Assembly: GCF_900142275.1 (NCBI RefSeq)
Contig: NZ_FRAI01000005.1
Span: 186,001-250,000 of the forward strand
Reading direction: 5' to 3'
Length of the DNA: 64,000 nt
DNA from: Anaerobranca californiensis DSM 14826
Lineage (GTDB): Bacteria > Bacillota > Proteinivoracia > Proteinivoracales > Proteinivoracaceae
Shown here: one piece after another, positions 42,118-51,446 of the stretch
How the letters are laid out: each line of letters opens with the position of its first letter
How positions within the stretch are numbered: position 1 is the stretch's first letter
Notes under the pieces: model-generated
Told to the model about the DNA's origin: nothing
Seen by the model: the letters and a program-made list of their open reading frames with translations, nothing else
The model's database searches: none
Translations under genes and position numbers: made by a program

Positions 42118-42846
42118 TTATTCCATTTTACTTATTTCTTTTTTTAACCGTTTAATAATTTTCTTTTCTAACCTTGAAATGTAGGATTGGGAAATACCTA
42201 AAATTTCTGCCACATCTTTTTGGGTTCTAATATTACCATCATATAAGCCAAATCTTAAAATCATTATTTTTTGTTCCCTTTTTGAAAGTTTAGTCAGTGC
42301 CTTTTGTAATAAATTGCGATTAATTTCTTGTTCTAAATCTTTATGAACGACATCTGGTTCTGTTCCTAATACATCTGATAAAAGTAATTCATTGCCATCC
42401 CAATCTATATTTAAAGGTTCATCGAAGGAAACCTCGGCTTTTAATTTATTATTTCTTCTCAAAAACATCAATATTTCATTTTCAATACATTTGGAGCCAT
42501 ATGTTGCTAGTTTAATTTTTTTAGAAGGATCAAATGTATTTACAGCTTTAATTAAACCAATAGTACCTATAGAAACTAAATCTTCAATATTTACTCCGGT
42601 ATTTTCAAATTTCCTAGCTATGTATACAACAAGTCTCAAATTATGTTCAATTAATAAACGTTTAACACCTTCATCACCTTTTTGCAGTTTTTCCATTAGA
42701 TATGATTCTTCATCATTAGATAATGGAGGTGGTAAAGCTTCTGTACTACCTACAAAATAAATATAACTTCCCTCTAACCCCAAAATCTTTAAAATTTTAA
42801 GATAAATTAATCGTAACTCTAATTTAATTTTTGCAAAAAAACTCAT
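42118..42846 (-). CDS. sigE: RNA polymerase sporulation sigma factor SigE (pro-form)
   Basis: Early mother-cell sigma factor, made as an inactive precursor. The N-terminal 30 or so residues form the hydrophobic pro-sequence before [17 protein letters not shown], which SpoIIGA removes. Region 2 ([29 protein letters not shown] in part) and region 4 ([39 protein letters not shown] in part) are clear. Length 242 is normal. It lies downstream of spoIIGA, as in Bacillus. A terminator follows. Confidence 0.97.
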   Translation of the reverse strand: MSFFAKIKLELRLIYLKILKILGLEGSYIYFVGSTEALPPPLSNDEESYLMEKLQKGDEGVKRLLIEHNLRLVVYIARKFENTGVNIEDLVSIGTIGLIKAVNTFDPSKKIKLATYGSKCIENEILMFLRRNNKLKAEVSFDEPLNIDWDGNELLLSDVLGTEPDVVHKDLEQEINRNLLQKALTKLSKREQKIMILRFGLYDGNIRTQKDVAEILGISQSYISRLEKKIIKRLKKEISKME

Positions 42847-42867
42847 AATAGTTACCCCTCTCCTTCA

Positions 42868-42959
42868 CTAAAATATTATAGCTGGGTGTAATAATGCATC
42901 CACCCCAGGATACATCCGGGACAAATTTGGATTTAAACCAATTAAACAATTGACCTCAA
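42868..42959 (-). pseudogene. spoIIGA: C-terminal tail of spoIIGA in a shifted frame
   Basis: Beyond the annotated spoIIGA stop, the next frame reads KKVEVNCLIGLNPNLSRMY, then PGVDALLHPAIIF before TAG at 42868. The ALLHP ending is typical of SpoIIGA C-termini. The two frames join if the A7 run (T7 on the plus strand, 42961-42967) had eight A. The restored protein would have about 286 residues, close to the family norm. Confidence 0.7.
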
Positions 42960-43727
42960 CTTTTTTTCTCCCAACAACTTAACTTTATCTGCCTTTATAG
43001 TTACCAATAACTCTTCACCTCCCATGGACTTGAAAGGAATTAAAGTTACTTTTCCTTGAGTTTCCATCGGCACCTCCCAAATATATCCTGTTTCCAACCA
43101 CCTGTTCCACTCAGGACCTAATAAATTTTTCAGTGTAACGGCATTAACGATAATCACTGGCAGCTTAGTTATAGGGTCATAGATTGAGTTACCGGTATCT
43201 AAAAAACCTCGAACAATAACTTTTTCTTTCCCAATAGATATTTCTAACTGGTAATACATCTTTTTGTTGTTAAAAATATTCTTCACATTTAATATAAATA
43301 CTCTAGTAAGGGGGATAAATATGACTAATCCAGATAAAAAAAGGGTAATTTTTGTAATTTCCCTTAAAGAAATTACCGGGTTAATTATAGAAATAAAACC
43401 TATATTTTCAATCATAAACCAGTACAATATCCCTGCACCTAAAAAAGAAATGACAAATAAAGTTGCCAGTTTTTTTAAAAAAATTCCTATATTATCAATG
43501 GGAAAGGCGATAAAACCTAACAGCAGAAAAAACAATCCCTTTACATAAATAGATGTAAAAACTTTAGGATAAAGGACTAAAAGAATACTATATACTGAGC
43601 CAAATAAAGATGCTAAAATTTTCCTTCTTAATGGCGTTTTATGGGAATAAACAAAGTCATGTAACATAAAAACAGTTAGGCATAAGAAAAAATTTACTAT
43701 AAAGGTTAAATCTAAATATATTTTCAT
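42942..43727 (-). CDS. spoIIGA: Sigma-E processing peptidase SpoIIGA (3' end shifted)
   Basis: Membrane aspartic protease that cleaves pro-SigE when signalled from the forespore (SpoIIR). Five hydrophobic segments in the first 150 residues, then a protease domain with the DTG motif in VRGFLDTGNSIYDPITKLPVIIV. ATG 43727 has AAAGGGGGGAGAG upstream; the longer start at 43769 is rejected. The frame stops at 42942 after 261 residues because of an apparent one-base loss in an A7 run; the expected tail follows in another frame (see 42868-42959). Immediately upstream of sigE. Confidence 0.92.
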   Translation of the reverse strand: MKIYLDLTFIVNFFLCLTVFMLHDFVYSHKTPLRRKILASLFGSVYSILLVLYPKVFTSIYVKGLFFLLLGFIAFPIDNIGIFLKKLATLFVISFLGAGILYWFMIENIGFISIINPVISLREITKITLFLSGLVIFIPLTRVFILNVKNIFNNKKMYYQLEISIGKEKVIVRGFLDTGNSIYDPITKLPVIIVNAVTLKNLLGPEWNRWLETGYIWEVPMETQGKVTLIPFKSMGGEELLVTIKADKVKLLGEKKLRSIV

Positions 43728-43794
43728 TCTCTCCCCCCTTTTGTATATCATATCATAAGTGATTTGCAAAAATTGTCACAATATGGAGGAGAAT

Positions 43795-43838
43795 AAAAAA
43801 AGACACAGGAAAATTTTATTTTCACCTGTGTCTTTTTT
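43795..43838 (-). terminator. Terminator after ftsZ
   Basis: GACACAGG (43802-43809) and CCTGTGTC (43825-43832) form a hairpin with A/T flanks on both sides, just past the ftsZ stop. It separates the division cluster from spoIIGA-sigE. Confidence 0.85.
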
Positions 43839-43843
43839 TATTT

Positions 43844-44899
43844 TTATTTAGACATTCTCTTTCTTAAAAATGCAGGTATATCGAAATCTTCTCCATCAAA
43901 GGATTCCACTTCTAGTTCTGAAATATATTTCGTTTTATCTCCTTTAGGTGCATCAAATCCAGTAGCTATAACGGTAACTTTTATTTCATCTCCCATTGAT
44001 TCATCTATAACAGCACCGAAGATAATATTTGCATCAGCATCAACATATTTCTCTACTACAGCTGCTGCTTCTTGTACTTCATGGAGTCCTAAGTTAGTTC
44101 CACCGGAAATGTTTAATAATACACCCTTTGCACCATTAATTGATGTTTCTAACAACGGACTAGATACTGCTTGATTTGCGGCAACACTAGCCCTATTTTC
44201 CCCTGAAGCTATACCAATGCCCATTAGAGCAGAACCCGTTTCTTTCATTATCGTCTTAACATCTGCAAAGTCTAAGTTAATTAAACCTGGTACTGCAATT
44301 AAGTCAGAGATACCCTTTACACCTTGCAGTAATACATCATCGGCAATTTTAAAGGCTTCTAACATAGTTACATTTTTATCTGTAACTTGAAGTAAGCGGT
44401 CATTAGGAATAACTATTAAGGTGTCTACTTTTTCTTTTAAGTTTTCAATCCCTTTTTCTGCAAATCCTTGTCTTTTTCTACCTTCAAAACTAAAGGGTTT
44501 TGTGACAACACCTACAGTTAAAGCTCCTTGTTCTTTGGCGATTTCAGCAATTATTGGTGCAGCACCAGTACCTGTACCACCGCCCATACCAGCAGTGACA
44601 AAAACCATGTCTGCACCCTTTAATGCTTTAGCTATCTCTTCTCTGGTTTCCTCAGCTGATTGACGGCCAATTTCAGGATTTGCTCCTGCCCCTAAGCCTT
44701 TGGTTATTTTCCCTCCCAATTGGATTTTAACATCGGCTTGGGAATTATGTAAAGCTTGTGCATCGGTATTAGCAACAATAAAGTCTACACCTTTTAAACC
44801 AGAACTGATCATTCTATTAACGGCATTACTGCCCCCACCGCCAACTCCAATAACTTTTATATGGGCAAATTGCTCCATATCAAAATCAAACTCAAACAT
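43844..44899 (-). CDS. ftsZ: Cell division protein FtsZ
   Basis: Tubulin-like GTPase forming the division ring. The [13 protein letters not shown] loop, the tubulin signature [14 protein letters not shown], and [11 protein letters not shown] are intact. The C-terminal tail [10 protein letters not shown] is the conserved peptide that binds FtsA/ZipA-type tethers. Length 351 is standard. TTAGGAGG precedes the ATG. It lies 20 bases after ftsA. Confidence 0.98.
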   Translation of the reverse strand: MFEFDFDMEQFAHIKVIGVGGGGSNAVNRMISSGLKGVDFIVANTDAQALHNSQADVKIQLGGKITKGLGAGANPEIGRQSAEETREEIAKALKGADMVFVTAGMGGGTGTGAAPIIAEIAKEQGALTVGVVTKPFSFEGRKRQGFAEKGIENLKEKVDTLIVIPNDRLLQVTDKNVTMLEAFKIADDVLLQGVKGISDLIAVPGLINLDFADVKTIMKETGSALMGIGIASGENRASVAANQAVSSPLLETSINGAKGVLLNISGGTNLGLHEVQEAAAVVEKYVDADANIIFGAVIDESMGDEIKVTVIATGFDAPKGDKTKYISELEVESFDGEDFDIPAFLRKRMSK

Positions 44900-44919
44900 A
44901 AAATTTTCCCTCCTAAGAT

Positions 44920-46134
44920 CTAACGAAAAAAGTCGTTGAATAATTCCTTTAACTTTGCTAACAATCCGAAACCTATCACCTTGTTTGATTTAACTGGTAC
45001 AGATCCTTGTAAATCATTATTCTTTACATACTCAATTATGCCAGTACCAGTTGAGAATGAGGGATCAGCAACTCCAATAAATTGAGGTTGATAAATCCTT
45101 ACATTACCTCCTAATTGGGCTTGAGCTACTTCAGCAATTCCTGGTAAAGCAGCCACCCCACCTGTCAATACAATTCCGCCAGGTAATACCTCATTATAGC
45201 CTAGTTTTAAAAGTTCTTTTTTAATCAGATAAAAAATCTCTTGTACCCTTGGCTCGATGATATCTGTTAATTTCTGAGTGCTAACACTTACTTTCTCTTT
45301 TCCTACGGTTGTTATTTCAAAACTTCTTTCTTCATCCCTATAGAGGGCAGATCCATATCTTAATTTTATTTTTTCTCCTTCCACCAGCGGAATTCTTAAA
45401 CCTTTAGAGATATCGCTGGTGATATGATCTCCACCAATAGGTAGAACTATTTTATCCACTAAGTTTGAGTTTTGAAAAATAGCTAATTCGGTAGTTCCCC
45501 CTCCAATATCTACCAAAATAGCTCCTAGCTCTTTTTCATCGGCAGACAATGCCACTTCACCTGCCGCTAAAGTATTTAAAATGAAGTTTTCGACAGTAAG
45601 TCCTGCCCTTTCAACACATTTTTTAATATTTCTTAAAACAGTGGAAGTAGCTGTTAAGATTAAAGCTTCTACTTCTAATCTTACACCTATCATTCCCACT
45701 GGGTCTTTAATTCCATCATAACCATCAACTATAAAGTTTAATGGAATAGTCTGAATGATTTCTCTTTCCGGCGGAATAGCGACAACTTTAGCTGCCTGAA
45801 GGACCCTTTCATAATCGTATTCAGTAATTTCTTTATCTTCACCGGAAACAGCCACTACACCTCGATTTTTTAACATCTGTACATGAGCTGCGGGGATACC
45901 AACAAAAACAGAAGGAATTTCAATTCCAATCATTCTTTCTGCTTGTTGTACTGCTTCTACAATTGATCTTACAGTACTATCAAGATCAACAATGGTACCC
46001 TTCCTCAAACCCAGGGATTTACTTTGACCAATCCCGATAATATTGACATTGCCATCTCTGTCTAGTTCTCCCACTATAACTTTTGTAGTTGATGTCCCTA
46101 TATCTAAACTTGTTATAATTCTTTTTTGCGGCAA
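44920..46134 (-). CDS. ftsA: Cell division protein FtsA
   Basis: Actin-like membrane tether of FtsZ. The N-terminal [15 protein letters not shown] phosphate-1 motif, [13 protein letters not shown] phosphate-2 motif and the [14 protein letters not shown] adenosine motif are present. The C-terminus ends in an amphipathic membrane-targeting helix ([14 protein letters not shown]). I take TTG 46134 as start: GGGGAGG lies eight bases upstream, giving 404 residues. The longer frame to 46185 has no ribosome binding site and is rejected. Confidence 0.96.
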   Translation of the reverse strand: MPQKRIITSLDIGTSTTKVIVGELDRDGNVNIIGIGQSKSLGLRKGTIVDLDSTVRSIVEAVQQAERMIGIEIPSVFVGIPAAHVQMLKNRGVVAVSGEDKEITEYDYERVLQAAKVVAIPPEREIIQTIPLNFIVDGYDGIKDPVGMIGVRLEVEALILTATSTVLRNIKKCVERAGLTVENFILNTLAAGEVALSADEKELGAILVDIGGGTTELAIFQNSNLVDKIVLPIGGDHITSDISKGLRIPLVEGEKIKLRYGSALYRDEERSFEITTVGKEKVSVSTQKLTDIIEPRVQEIFYLIKKELLKLGYNEVLPGGIVLTGGVAALPGIAEVAQAQLGGNVRIYQPQFIGVADPSFSTGTGIIEYVKNNDLQGSVPVKSNKVIGFGLLAKLKELFNDFFR

Positions 46135-46212
46135 ACCGTTCACCTCCCCAGGGTAAATAAAGTTAACATATATTAAATTCAACATAGATTCCTTATTTTC
46201 CTCTTTATTTTG

Positions 46213-46557
46213 CTATTTTTTTAAGAAAAATTTATTTAAAAGAATTCTCCTCATAATAGCAAGGTTTTGGAATAACCTTACACCAAAGGCAAAAATTGCC
46301 GCTAAATATAGATCAACGCCAAATCTTTCACCTAAATTTATCAATAATGCTGCTAAAATAATGTTCCCGAAAAAACCTGATATAAAGACATAGTTATCAT
46401 AGTTTTTTTCTAAATAAGCTCTAACACCACCAAAAATTGAATCTAGGGCTGCCAACAGAGCTATAGATAGATAATGAGCGTATTCTAAAGGAAGGGAGAT
46501 AGAAGATATCCAACCTATAAATAAACCGACGAGTAGTCCAAAAAGAGGTAGTAACAA
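46213..46557 (-). CDS. sbp: Small basic family protein Sbp (DUF1290)
   Basis: Membrane protein of the DUF1290 family located between DUF881 and ftsA in many Firmicutes. About four hydrophobic helices are seen, with ALLAALDSIFGGVRAYLEKNY and INLGERFGVDLYLAAIFAFGVRLFQNLA. I place the start at TTG 46557, eight bases after AAAGGAGG; the GTG earlier lies inside that site. Length 114. The role is not defined but the gene belongs to the divisome cluster. Confidence 0.9.
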   Translation of the reverse strand: MLLPLFGLLVGLFIGWISSISLPLEYAHYLSIALLAALDSIFGGVRAYLEKNYDNYVFISGFFGNIILAALLINLGERFGVDLYLAAIFAFGVRLFQNLAIMRRILLNKFFLKK

Positions 46558-46558
46558 A

Positions 46559-46744
46559 CTATTCACCTCCTTTATTAGTTTTTATATATTGCAATTCCAC
46601 TTTTCCCTTAAAAGAAGGGATATGAATTTCATCTGATAATTGTACATCAATTTCTATCCCCCAAAATCTTAAGTTTTCCACTATTCCCCCTCTCATATTT
46701 AGCGATGCCTGTAATGTGTTTTTATTGCCGATGGCCTTTATCAC
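46559..46744 (-). CDS. DUF881 family protein (YlxW-like), C-terminal part (gene frameshifted)
   Basis: C-terminal region of a DUF881 protein: MIKAIGNKNTLQASLNMRGG, then IVENLRFWGIEIDV, then a tail. The upstream frame ends at APHM at 46741. If the C6 run (46749-46754) had seven C, the sequence would read GTRLAPPYVIKAIG, the typical DUF881 junction. The joined product of about 240 residues fits the family. The fragment's own ATG has no ribosome binding site of its own. Confidence 0.82.
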   Translation of the reverse strand: MIKAIGNKNTLQASLNMRGGIVENLRFWGIEIDVQLSDEIHIPSFKGKVELQYIKTNKGGE

Positions 46745-47280
46745 ATATGGGGGGCAAGGCGTGTCCCATTTACTATAATAACGGGACCTGCACAGGTTAT
46801 TTCACTAAAAGCAGTTAGCCTTAAATCATTTATTGCTATCGCTTCAGCCCCCGCTGCTTTTAAAATATTTACTATCTTTAATAAATCTTCATCATGAACT
46901 ATAAAGAGATTAGGATCGTCATACTGTCTTCTTTCCTTTGTAGAATCATTGACAGTTACAATTACCCCTTCTCCATAGACATCGGTAAGGCCAGCTAAAA
47001 TCTGCAAATTTTCTAATTCTTGTTTTAGTAGTTCAGAAGGACTTTCCCCAGCCGCTGCTTTACTGCGATATTGATTCAATAAATCCTCTAATTCTTTAAT
47101 CTGACTTTCTAAACCCTGATTTTTGTTGACCAACTCAATAACTTTATTTCTTAACTCTGTTTCCCTAACTCCTAAATGCTGTTCTACACCTTGCTGAGTT
47201 CTGAAATTAACTGCCAGCATAAAGCCCAAAACAAGACAAATTAATGTCAATGCAACGGTAGATTTATCTTTGTTACCCAA
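46741..47280 (-). CDS. DUF881 family protein (YlxW-like), N-terminal part (gene frameshifted)
   Basis: N-terminal 179 residues of a DUF881 (YlxW/YlxX) protein: one transmembrane helix (about 8-26), a coiled coil from about 35 to 75, then the extracytoplasmic fold with YGEGVIVTVNDSTKERRQYDDPNLFIVHDEDLL in part. TTG start with GGAGGG upstream. The frame ends at APHM because of a one-base difference in a run of C; the rest is at 46559-46744. It lies between ftsQ and sbp as usual. Confidence 0.88.
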   Translation of the reverse strand: MGNKDKSTVALTLICLVLGFMLAVNFRTQQGVEQHLGVRETELRNKVIELVNKNQGLESQIKELEDLLNQYRSKAAAGESPSELLKQELENLQILAGLTDVYGEGVIVTVNDSTKERRQYDDPNLFIVHDEDLLKIVNILKAAGAEAIAINDLRLTAFSEITCAGPVIIVNGTRLAPHM

Positions 47281-47283
47281 GGT

Positions 47284-48096
47284 TTATCCCTCCAATATTT
47301 CTTCAAATATTATATTTTGTCCCCTAATATCAATAATGCCTCTTTTACCAATATCCTTTTGTAAATTTATTATTTTAATTATTTCTTCTGTTCTTTGATT
47401 AGTTAAATTTGAAATAACTCCAACCCGTATTATAAAACCATCTACCGTATACAAATAAACTGAATTTAAATTTTCTATATTAATTTCAGATAACAGATAT
47501 AGAAAGTGATCAGGGAGTTCTTTTACATGGCTAACTAAATAATTTAGTTCCTTTTGATCATGGTTTCCTATAATAAATGGAACATTAACAGTAAACAAAC
47601 CAGGTAGATTAGGCAAAAGATATCCTTCATCATCTATAATACTAACCTTTGAATTTTCAATAGTTCTAAACAATGGCCTTCTTTCCGTTATCTCCACTTG
47701 AACAGCCCTTGAAAAATAATCTTTATTTACATTAACTTCTTTAATCCAAGGGTTCTCCAGTAAAGGTTGTATATAATCTTTCTTAGAAGTTTTAAAAAAA
47801 TTAGCTTGTCCTTCTTTAGGTAATTTAAGGAGAATTTCCTGCTCATCAAGCAAGAAATTCCCTGTTAAAAAAAGGTTTTGTAAAAGGGCGTACTGGGAAT
47901 TCAAAAATATATAAACACTTGAAGATAGTAATAATATTAGTAGCACAAAATAAATACCCTTATCTATCCTAAACTGAAATTTTCGAGAGGAAAGTTTTTT
48001 AGGTCTTTGAATATGAGATAAATCCCTTTTTCTTTTTGAAAAATCTATAACATTTTTTCTATAAATATTATTACTTCTTTCACCCTTTATTTTCAA
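47284..48096 (-). CDS. ftsQ: Cell division protein FtsQ/DivIB
   Basis: Divisome protein linking FtsL and FtsI-type partners. A basic cytoplasmic head (about 1-47), one transmembrane helix (about 48-66), a POTRA domain (begins LQNLFLTGNFLLDEQEILLKL), and the FtsQ beta domain (KDYFSRAVQVEITERRPLFR) are in order. Length 270. TTG start with GGAGTGAGGGG upstream. It lies between murA and DUF881. Confidence 0.92.
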   Translation of the reverse strand: MKIKGERSNNIYRKNVIDFSKRKRDLSHIQRPKKLSSRKFQFRIDKGIYFVLLILLLSSSVYIFLNSQYALLQNLFLTGNFLLDEQEILLKLPKEGQANFFKTSKKDYIQPLLENPWIKEVNVNKDYFSRAVQVEITERRPLFRTIENSKVSIIDDEGYLLPNLPGLFTVNVPFIIGNHDQKELNYLVSHVKELPDHFLYLLSEINIENLNSVYLYTVDGFIIRVGVISNLTNQRTEEIIKIINLQKDIGKRGIIDIRGQNIIFEEILEG

Positions 48097-48106
48097 AATA
48101 ATCCCC

Positions 48107-49357
48107 TCACTCCTTTATTCTTATAATATTTCCACCAAGCCTTCCAAATAATTCTTCTATTTTTTCATATCCCCTATCTATATGCTCTACTTTTTCTATA
48201 ATCGTAGTATTTTCCCCAGCTAAACCTCCTATAACTAAGGCTGCTCCAGCCCTTAAATCTGTAGCTTCTACATAAGTTCCAATAAGTCTTTTGACACCTT
48301 TAATTACAGCGGTTTTATTACTAATTTTGATATCTGCTCCCATTCTCCTGAATTCTCCCACATGTTTAAACCTTGCATCAAAGACATTTTCTGTAACTAT
48401 ACTTGTTCCTTCTGCTATAGCTAAACCTACCATCATAATTGGCTGCATATCTGTTGGAAATCCCGGATAAGGGGCAGTTCTAATATCCACAGGTTTAAGT
48501 GGGTAAGTTCCTTTTATCCTTATTTCATTTTCACCAATGGCTATATCAGCTCCCATTTCCCTTAATTTTATGATAATTAGTTCCAAATGTTCTGGTATAA
48601 CATCTTTTAATAACACATCACCTTTGGTCATCGCTGTAGCCAATAATACAGTTCCCGCCACAATTCTATCAGGTATAATTCTATGTTCACAGCCATTAAG
48701 TTTATCAACACCAATAATTCTTATTTCCGCTGTACCTGCACCGGAAACTTTAGCCCCCATTTTATTTAAAAACATTTGTAAATCTACAATCTCTGGTTCT
48801 CTAGCAGCATTTTTTATTACCGTTACTCCTTTAGCTTTACAAGCTGCTAACATGATATTTTCAGTTGCACCAACACTTGGATAATCTAGATATACTTCTG
48901 CACCTTTGAGACCATTAGGTGCTTTAACCATATACCCTTTTTCTCCAAACTGGGCCCCTAAACTTTTAAGACCTTTTTCATGCAAATCAGTGGTCCTTTC
49001 CCCAATATCACAACCACCTGGGCGGGATACTAATGCATTGTTAAATCTACCTAAAAGGGCTCCTAACAAAAAAATTGAAGATCTCATTGAACGCATTAAC
49101 TTATCATCAATTTGATATTTGTTAGCTTTACTACTATCAACAATTAAAGTATGTCCTTGTCTTTGCCAAATTACCCCTAAACTCCTTAAAATTTCTAGCA
49201 TCATATCCACATCTGTAATGATGGGTACATTATGAATTATACATTGACCCTCACATAATAGTGAAGCGGCAAGTATTGGAAGAACAGAATTTTTTGCCCC
49301 TTGAATATTTACTTCTCCCTTTAAAGGATTTCCTCCTTTGATTACCAATTTTTCCAT
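48107..49357 (-). CDS. murA: UDP-N-acetylglucosamine 1-carboxyvinyltransferase
   Basis: First committed step of peptidoglycan synthesis. The N-terminal KGGNPLKGEVNIQGAKNSVLP motif carries the Lys-Asn pair. The usual catalytic Cys loop appears as RPGGCDIGERTTDLH, and the C-terminal domain has AYPGFPTDMQPIMM. Length 416 is standard. GAGGAGG precedes the ATG. Fosfomycin targets the equivalent of the Cys in the GGCDIG loop. Confidence 0.97.
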   Translation of the reverse strand: MEKLVIKGGNPLKGEVNIQGAKNSVLPILAASLLCEGQCIIHNVPIITDVDMMLEILRSLGVIWQRQGHTLIVDSSKANKYQIDDKLMRSMRSSIFLLGALLGRFNNALVSRPGGCDIGERTTDLHEKGLKSLGAQFGEKGYMVKAPNGLKGAEVYLDYPSVGATENIMLAACKAKGVTVIKNAAREPEIVDLQMFLNKMGAKVSGAGTAEIRIIGVDKLNGCEHRIIPDRIVAGTVLLATAMTKGDVLLKDVIPEHLELIIIKLREMGADIAIGENEIRIKGTYPLKPVDIRTAPYPGFPTDMQPIMMVGLAIAEGTSIVTENVFDARFKHVGEFRRMGADIKISNKTAVIKGVKRLIGTYVEATDLRAGAALVIGGLAGENTTIIEKVEHIDRGYEKIEELFGRLGGNIIRIKE

Positions 49358-49361
49358 GGGG

Positions 49362-50276
49362 TTAAACCTCCTCTAAATTTAACCCCCCACCTACAATTTT
49401 AACCTCAGGCTCTAACTTGATTCCAAAATTAGTAAATACCTCTTTTCTCCCTAGGTTAATTAGCTCCATTACTTCAACTGCCTTTGCTTTTCCTAAGTTA
49501 ACAATAAAATTCCCATGCTTTGTAGATATTTGTGCATCCCCAATTCTATAACCTTTTAAACCCACTTGTTCTATAAGTTTTCCCGCACTGAAGTTTGGGG
49601 GGTTTTTGAATATGCTACCAGCATTAGGGTAATTGATCCGTTGATTGACTTTTCTGATTTTCAATGTTTCTTTTACTCTTTGCTGCAATAATTCAGGATT
49701 TTCTTGCCCTAGCAACAAATTCACTTCTAAAACCACTAAGTTTTTTCTTTGTAAAGAAGATTTTCTATAAGAAAAACTTAATTCATCTTTATTCAATTTA
49801 TAGATTTGTAAATTATCCATATCCAATACTTCAACCCATTGTACTAACTCTCCTATTTCTCTTCCCATAGCTCCGGCGTTCATAACTACAGCACCTCCGA
49901 GGGTACCTGGAATACCAATCAACTTTTCAATACCGCTATATCCATTCCTAACAGCCCAAAGAATCAACTTAGATAACATGATACCACTAAATACTGTAAT
50001 ACTTTGATTATCCACTGAAACTGTACTTTTATTATTTAATATTTTTATTACAATACCTCTTATCCCTTCATCACTTACTAGGAGATTTGAACCATTTCCT
50101 ATGATTAATAAAGGCTGGTTTCTTTCCTTAGCTAAAGTGACTAACTTTACGATTTCTTGTGAATTTTGGGCTATGACAAGAAAATCCCCATTTCCGCCGA
50201 TTTTAATAGTTGTATGTTTACTTAGTGGTTCAGCAATTTTTACATTTTCCGTTATTTTTAAAAGTTCTTCTAGCAT
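49362..50276 (-). CDS. murB: UDP-N-acetylenolpyruvoylglucosamine reductase
   Basis: Flavoenzyme that reduces enolpyruvyl-UDP-GlcNAc to UDP-MurNAc. The FAD-binding TTIKIGGNGDFLVIA, GNGSNLLVSDEGIRG, IPGTLGGAVVMNAGA, and SIFKNPP motifs are seen; the short form lacks the E. coli loop. Length 304. It directly follows ftsW/spoVE with a 66-base gap that holds no murG. Confidence 0.97.
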   Translation of the reverse strand: MLEELLKITENVKIAEPLSKHTTIKIGGNGDFLVIAQNSQEIVKLVTLAKERNQPLLIIGNGSNLLVSDEGIRGIVIKILNNKSTVSVDNQSITVFSGIMLSKLILWAVRNGYSGIEKLIGIPGTLGGAVVMNAGAMGREIGELVQWVEVLDMDNLQIYKLNKDELSFSYRKSSLQRKNLVVLEVNLLLGQENPELLQQRVKETLKIRKVNQRINYPNAGSIFKNPPNFSAGKLIEQVGLKGYRIGDAQISTKHGNFIVNLGKAKAVEVMELINLGRKEVFTNFGIKLEPEVKIVGGGLNLEEV

Positions 50277-50342
50277 TTGATCAATTCCCTTCTGCTACTT
50301 TCCATTCTATGCCCAATAATTTTAAAGGTTCCACCCCAATAT

Positions 50343-51434
50343 TTAATTTATATAGCGGGAAACATTAAGAATTATGCCTATACTTGCCAAAGTTATTATT
50401 AAAGATGTACCACCATAACTTATTAAAGGTAAAGTAATTCCAGTAGTTGGCATGGAGGAAGTTACTACTCCTACATTTATTATTACTTGTAAAGCAATCA
50501 TTGTGGTTAATCCCATAGCCAGAAAACTTCCGAAAGTATCCTCTATTTTAATAGCTATATTAAAACCTCTCCACACTAAAATTACAAATAATAATAAGAC
50601 AAACAATGCCCCAAGAAGACCTAACTCTTCACAGATTATCGAAAAGATAAAATCATTTTGTGGTTCTGGTAAAAAACCTGTAGTTTGTCTGCTATTCCCT
50701 AGACCAACTCCTAATAACCCACCGCCTGCTATACCATATAATGACTGAATAATTTGCCAACCACTCCCAGTAGGGTCAGCCCAAGGATCCAAAAAACTAA
50801 AAATCCTAGCTAAACGATAATCTGCAGAAAATATTAAATAAATAACAGCTGGTAAACTTAGGGAACCTAAAAATAGTAAATGGCTCATTTTGGCCCCCGC
50901 TGCAAAAAGCATAATACCGATTGTACCTCCTATAGCTACTGTGGTCCCTAAATCAGGTTGTAACATGATTAAACCCAAAGACAATCCCACCACTGCTAAC
51001 AAAGGAATAATTCCCGAAAAAAATTTTGTCAACCTTTCCTTTTTAGACATATAATTTGCAGCAAAGAGGATTAAAGCAAATTTAGTAAAATCAGAAGGTT
51101 GAAAACGCATAAAACCTAAATTAAGCCACCTTCTTGCACCATAAATTTCCACTCCAATTCCTGGGATTAACACTACACCTAATAAAATAAAGTTTAAAAA
51201 GAAGAAAAGGATTATAAATCTTTTCCACTGCCAAAAGTTAAAATTTGAGGTAATGTACATGGCAATAAGGCCTATACCAGCATAAATTAATTGTAGTTTA
51301 ATAAAATGCAAACTATCATTAAACCTATTCAGCCCCTGATGATAACTAGAACTAAAGACCATCACTAAGCCAATCCCCAGTAGAATAAAGGTAACTATAA
51401 TTAGTGTGGAATCTGGTGATCTCTTTCTTTTCAT
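50343..51434 (-). CDS. Peptidoglycan glycosyltransferase FtsW/SpoVE (SEDS family)
   Basis: Polymerises lipid II during septation or cortex synthesis together with a class B PBP such as SpoVD. Ten hydrophobic helices and the SEDS motifs RFQPSDFTKFALILF, MLQPDLGTT and PTTGITLPLISYGGTSL are present. Length 363 fits SpoVE/FtsW. Presence of spoVD upstream suggests that this copy may serve the spore cortex, the division septum, or both; the sequence cannot decide. GGTAAGGG precedes the ATG. Confidence 0.94.
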   Translation of the reverse strand: MKRKRSPDSTLIIVTFILLGIGLVMVFSSSYHQGLNRFNDSLHFIKLQLIYAGIGLIAMYITSNFNFWQWKRFIILFFFLNFILLGVVLIPGIGVEIYGARRWLNLGFMRFQPSDFTKFALILFAANYMSKKERLTKFFSGIIPLLAVVGLSLGLIMLQPDLGTTVAIGGTIGIMLFAAGAKMSHLLFLGSLSLPAVIYLIFSADYRLARIFSFLDPWADPTGSGWQIIQSLYGIAGGGLLGVGLGNSRQTTGFLPEPQNDFIFSIICEELGLLGALFVLLLFVILVWRGFNIAIKIEDTFGSFLAMGLTTMIALQVIINVGVVTSSMPTTGITLPLISYGGTSLIITLASIGIILNVSRYIN

Positions 51435-51446
51435 TTTCTCACACCC

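Noticed and set aside
42392-42760. 122-codon plus-strand frame opposite sigE
   Set aside because: Antisense shadow of a well-supported sigma factor gene.
50290-50338. 17-codon frame between ftsW/spoVE and murB as a murG remnant
   Set aside because: It is too short and reads nothing like MurG; no ribosome binding site at good spacing.
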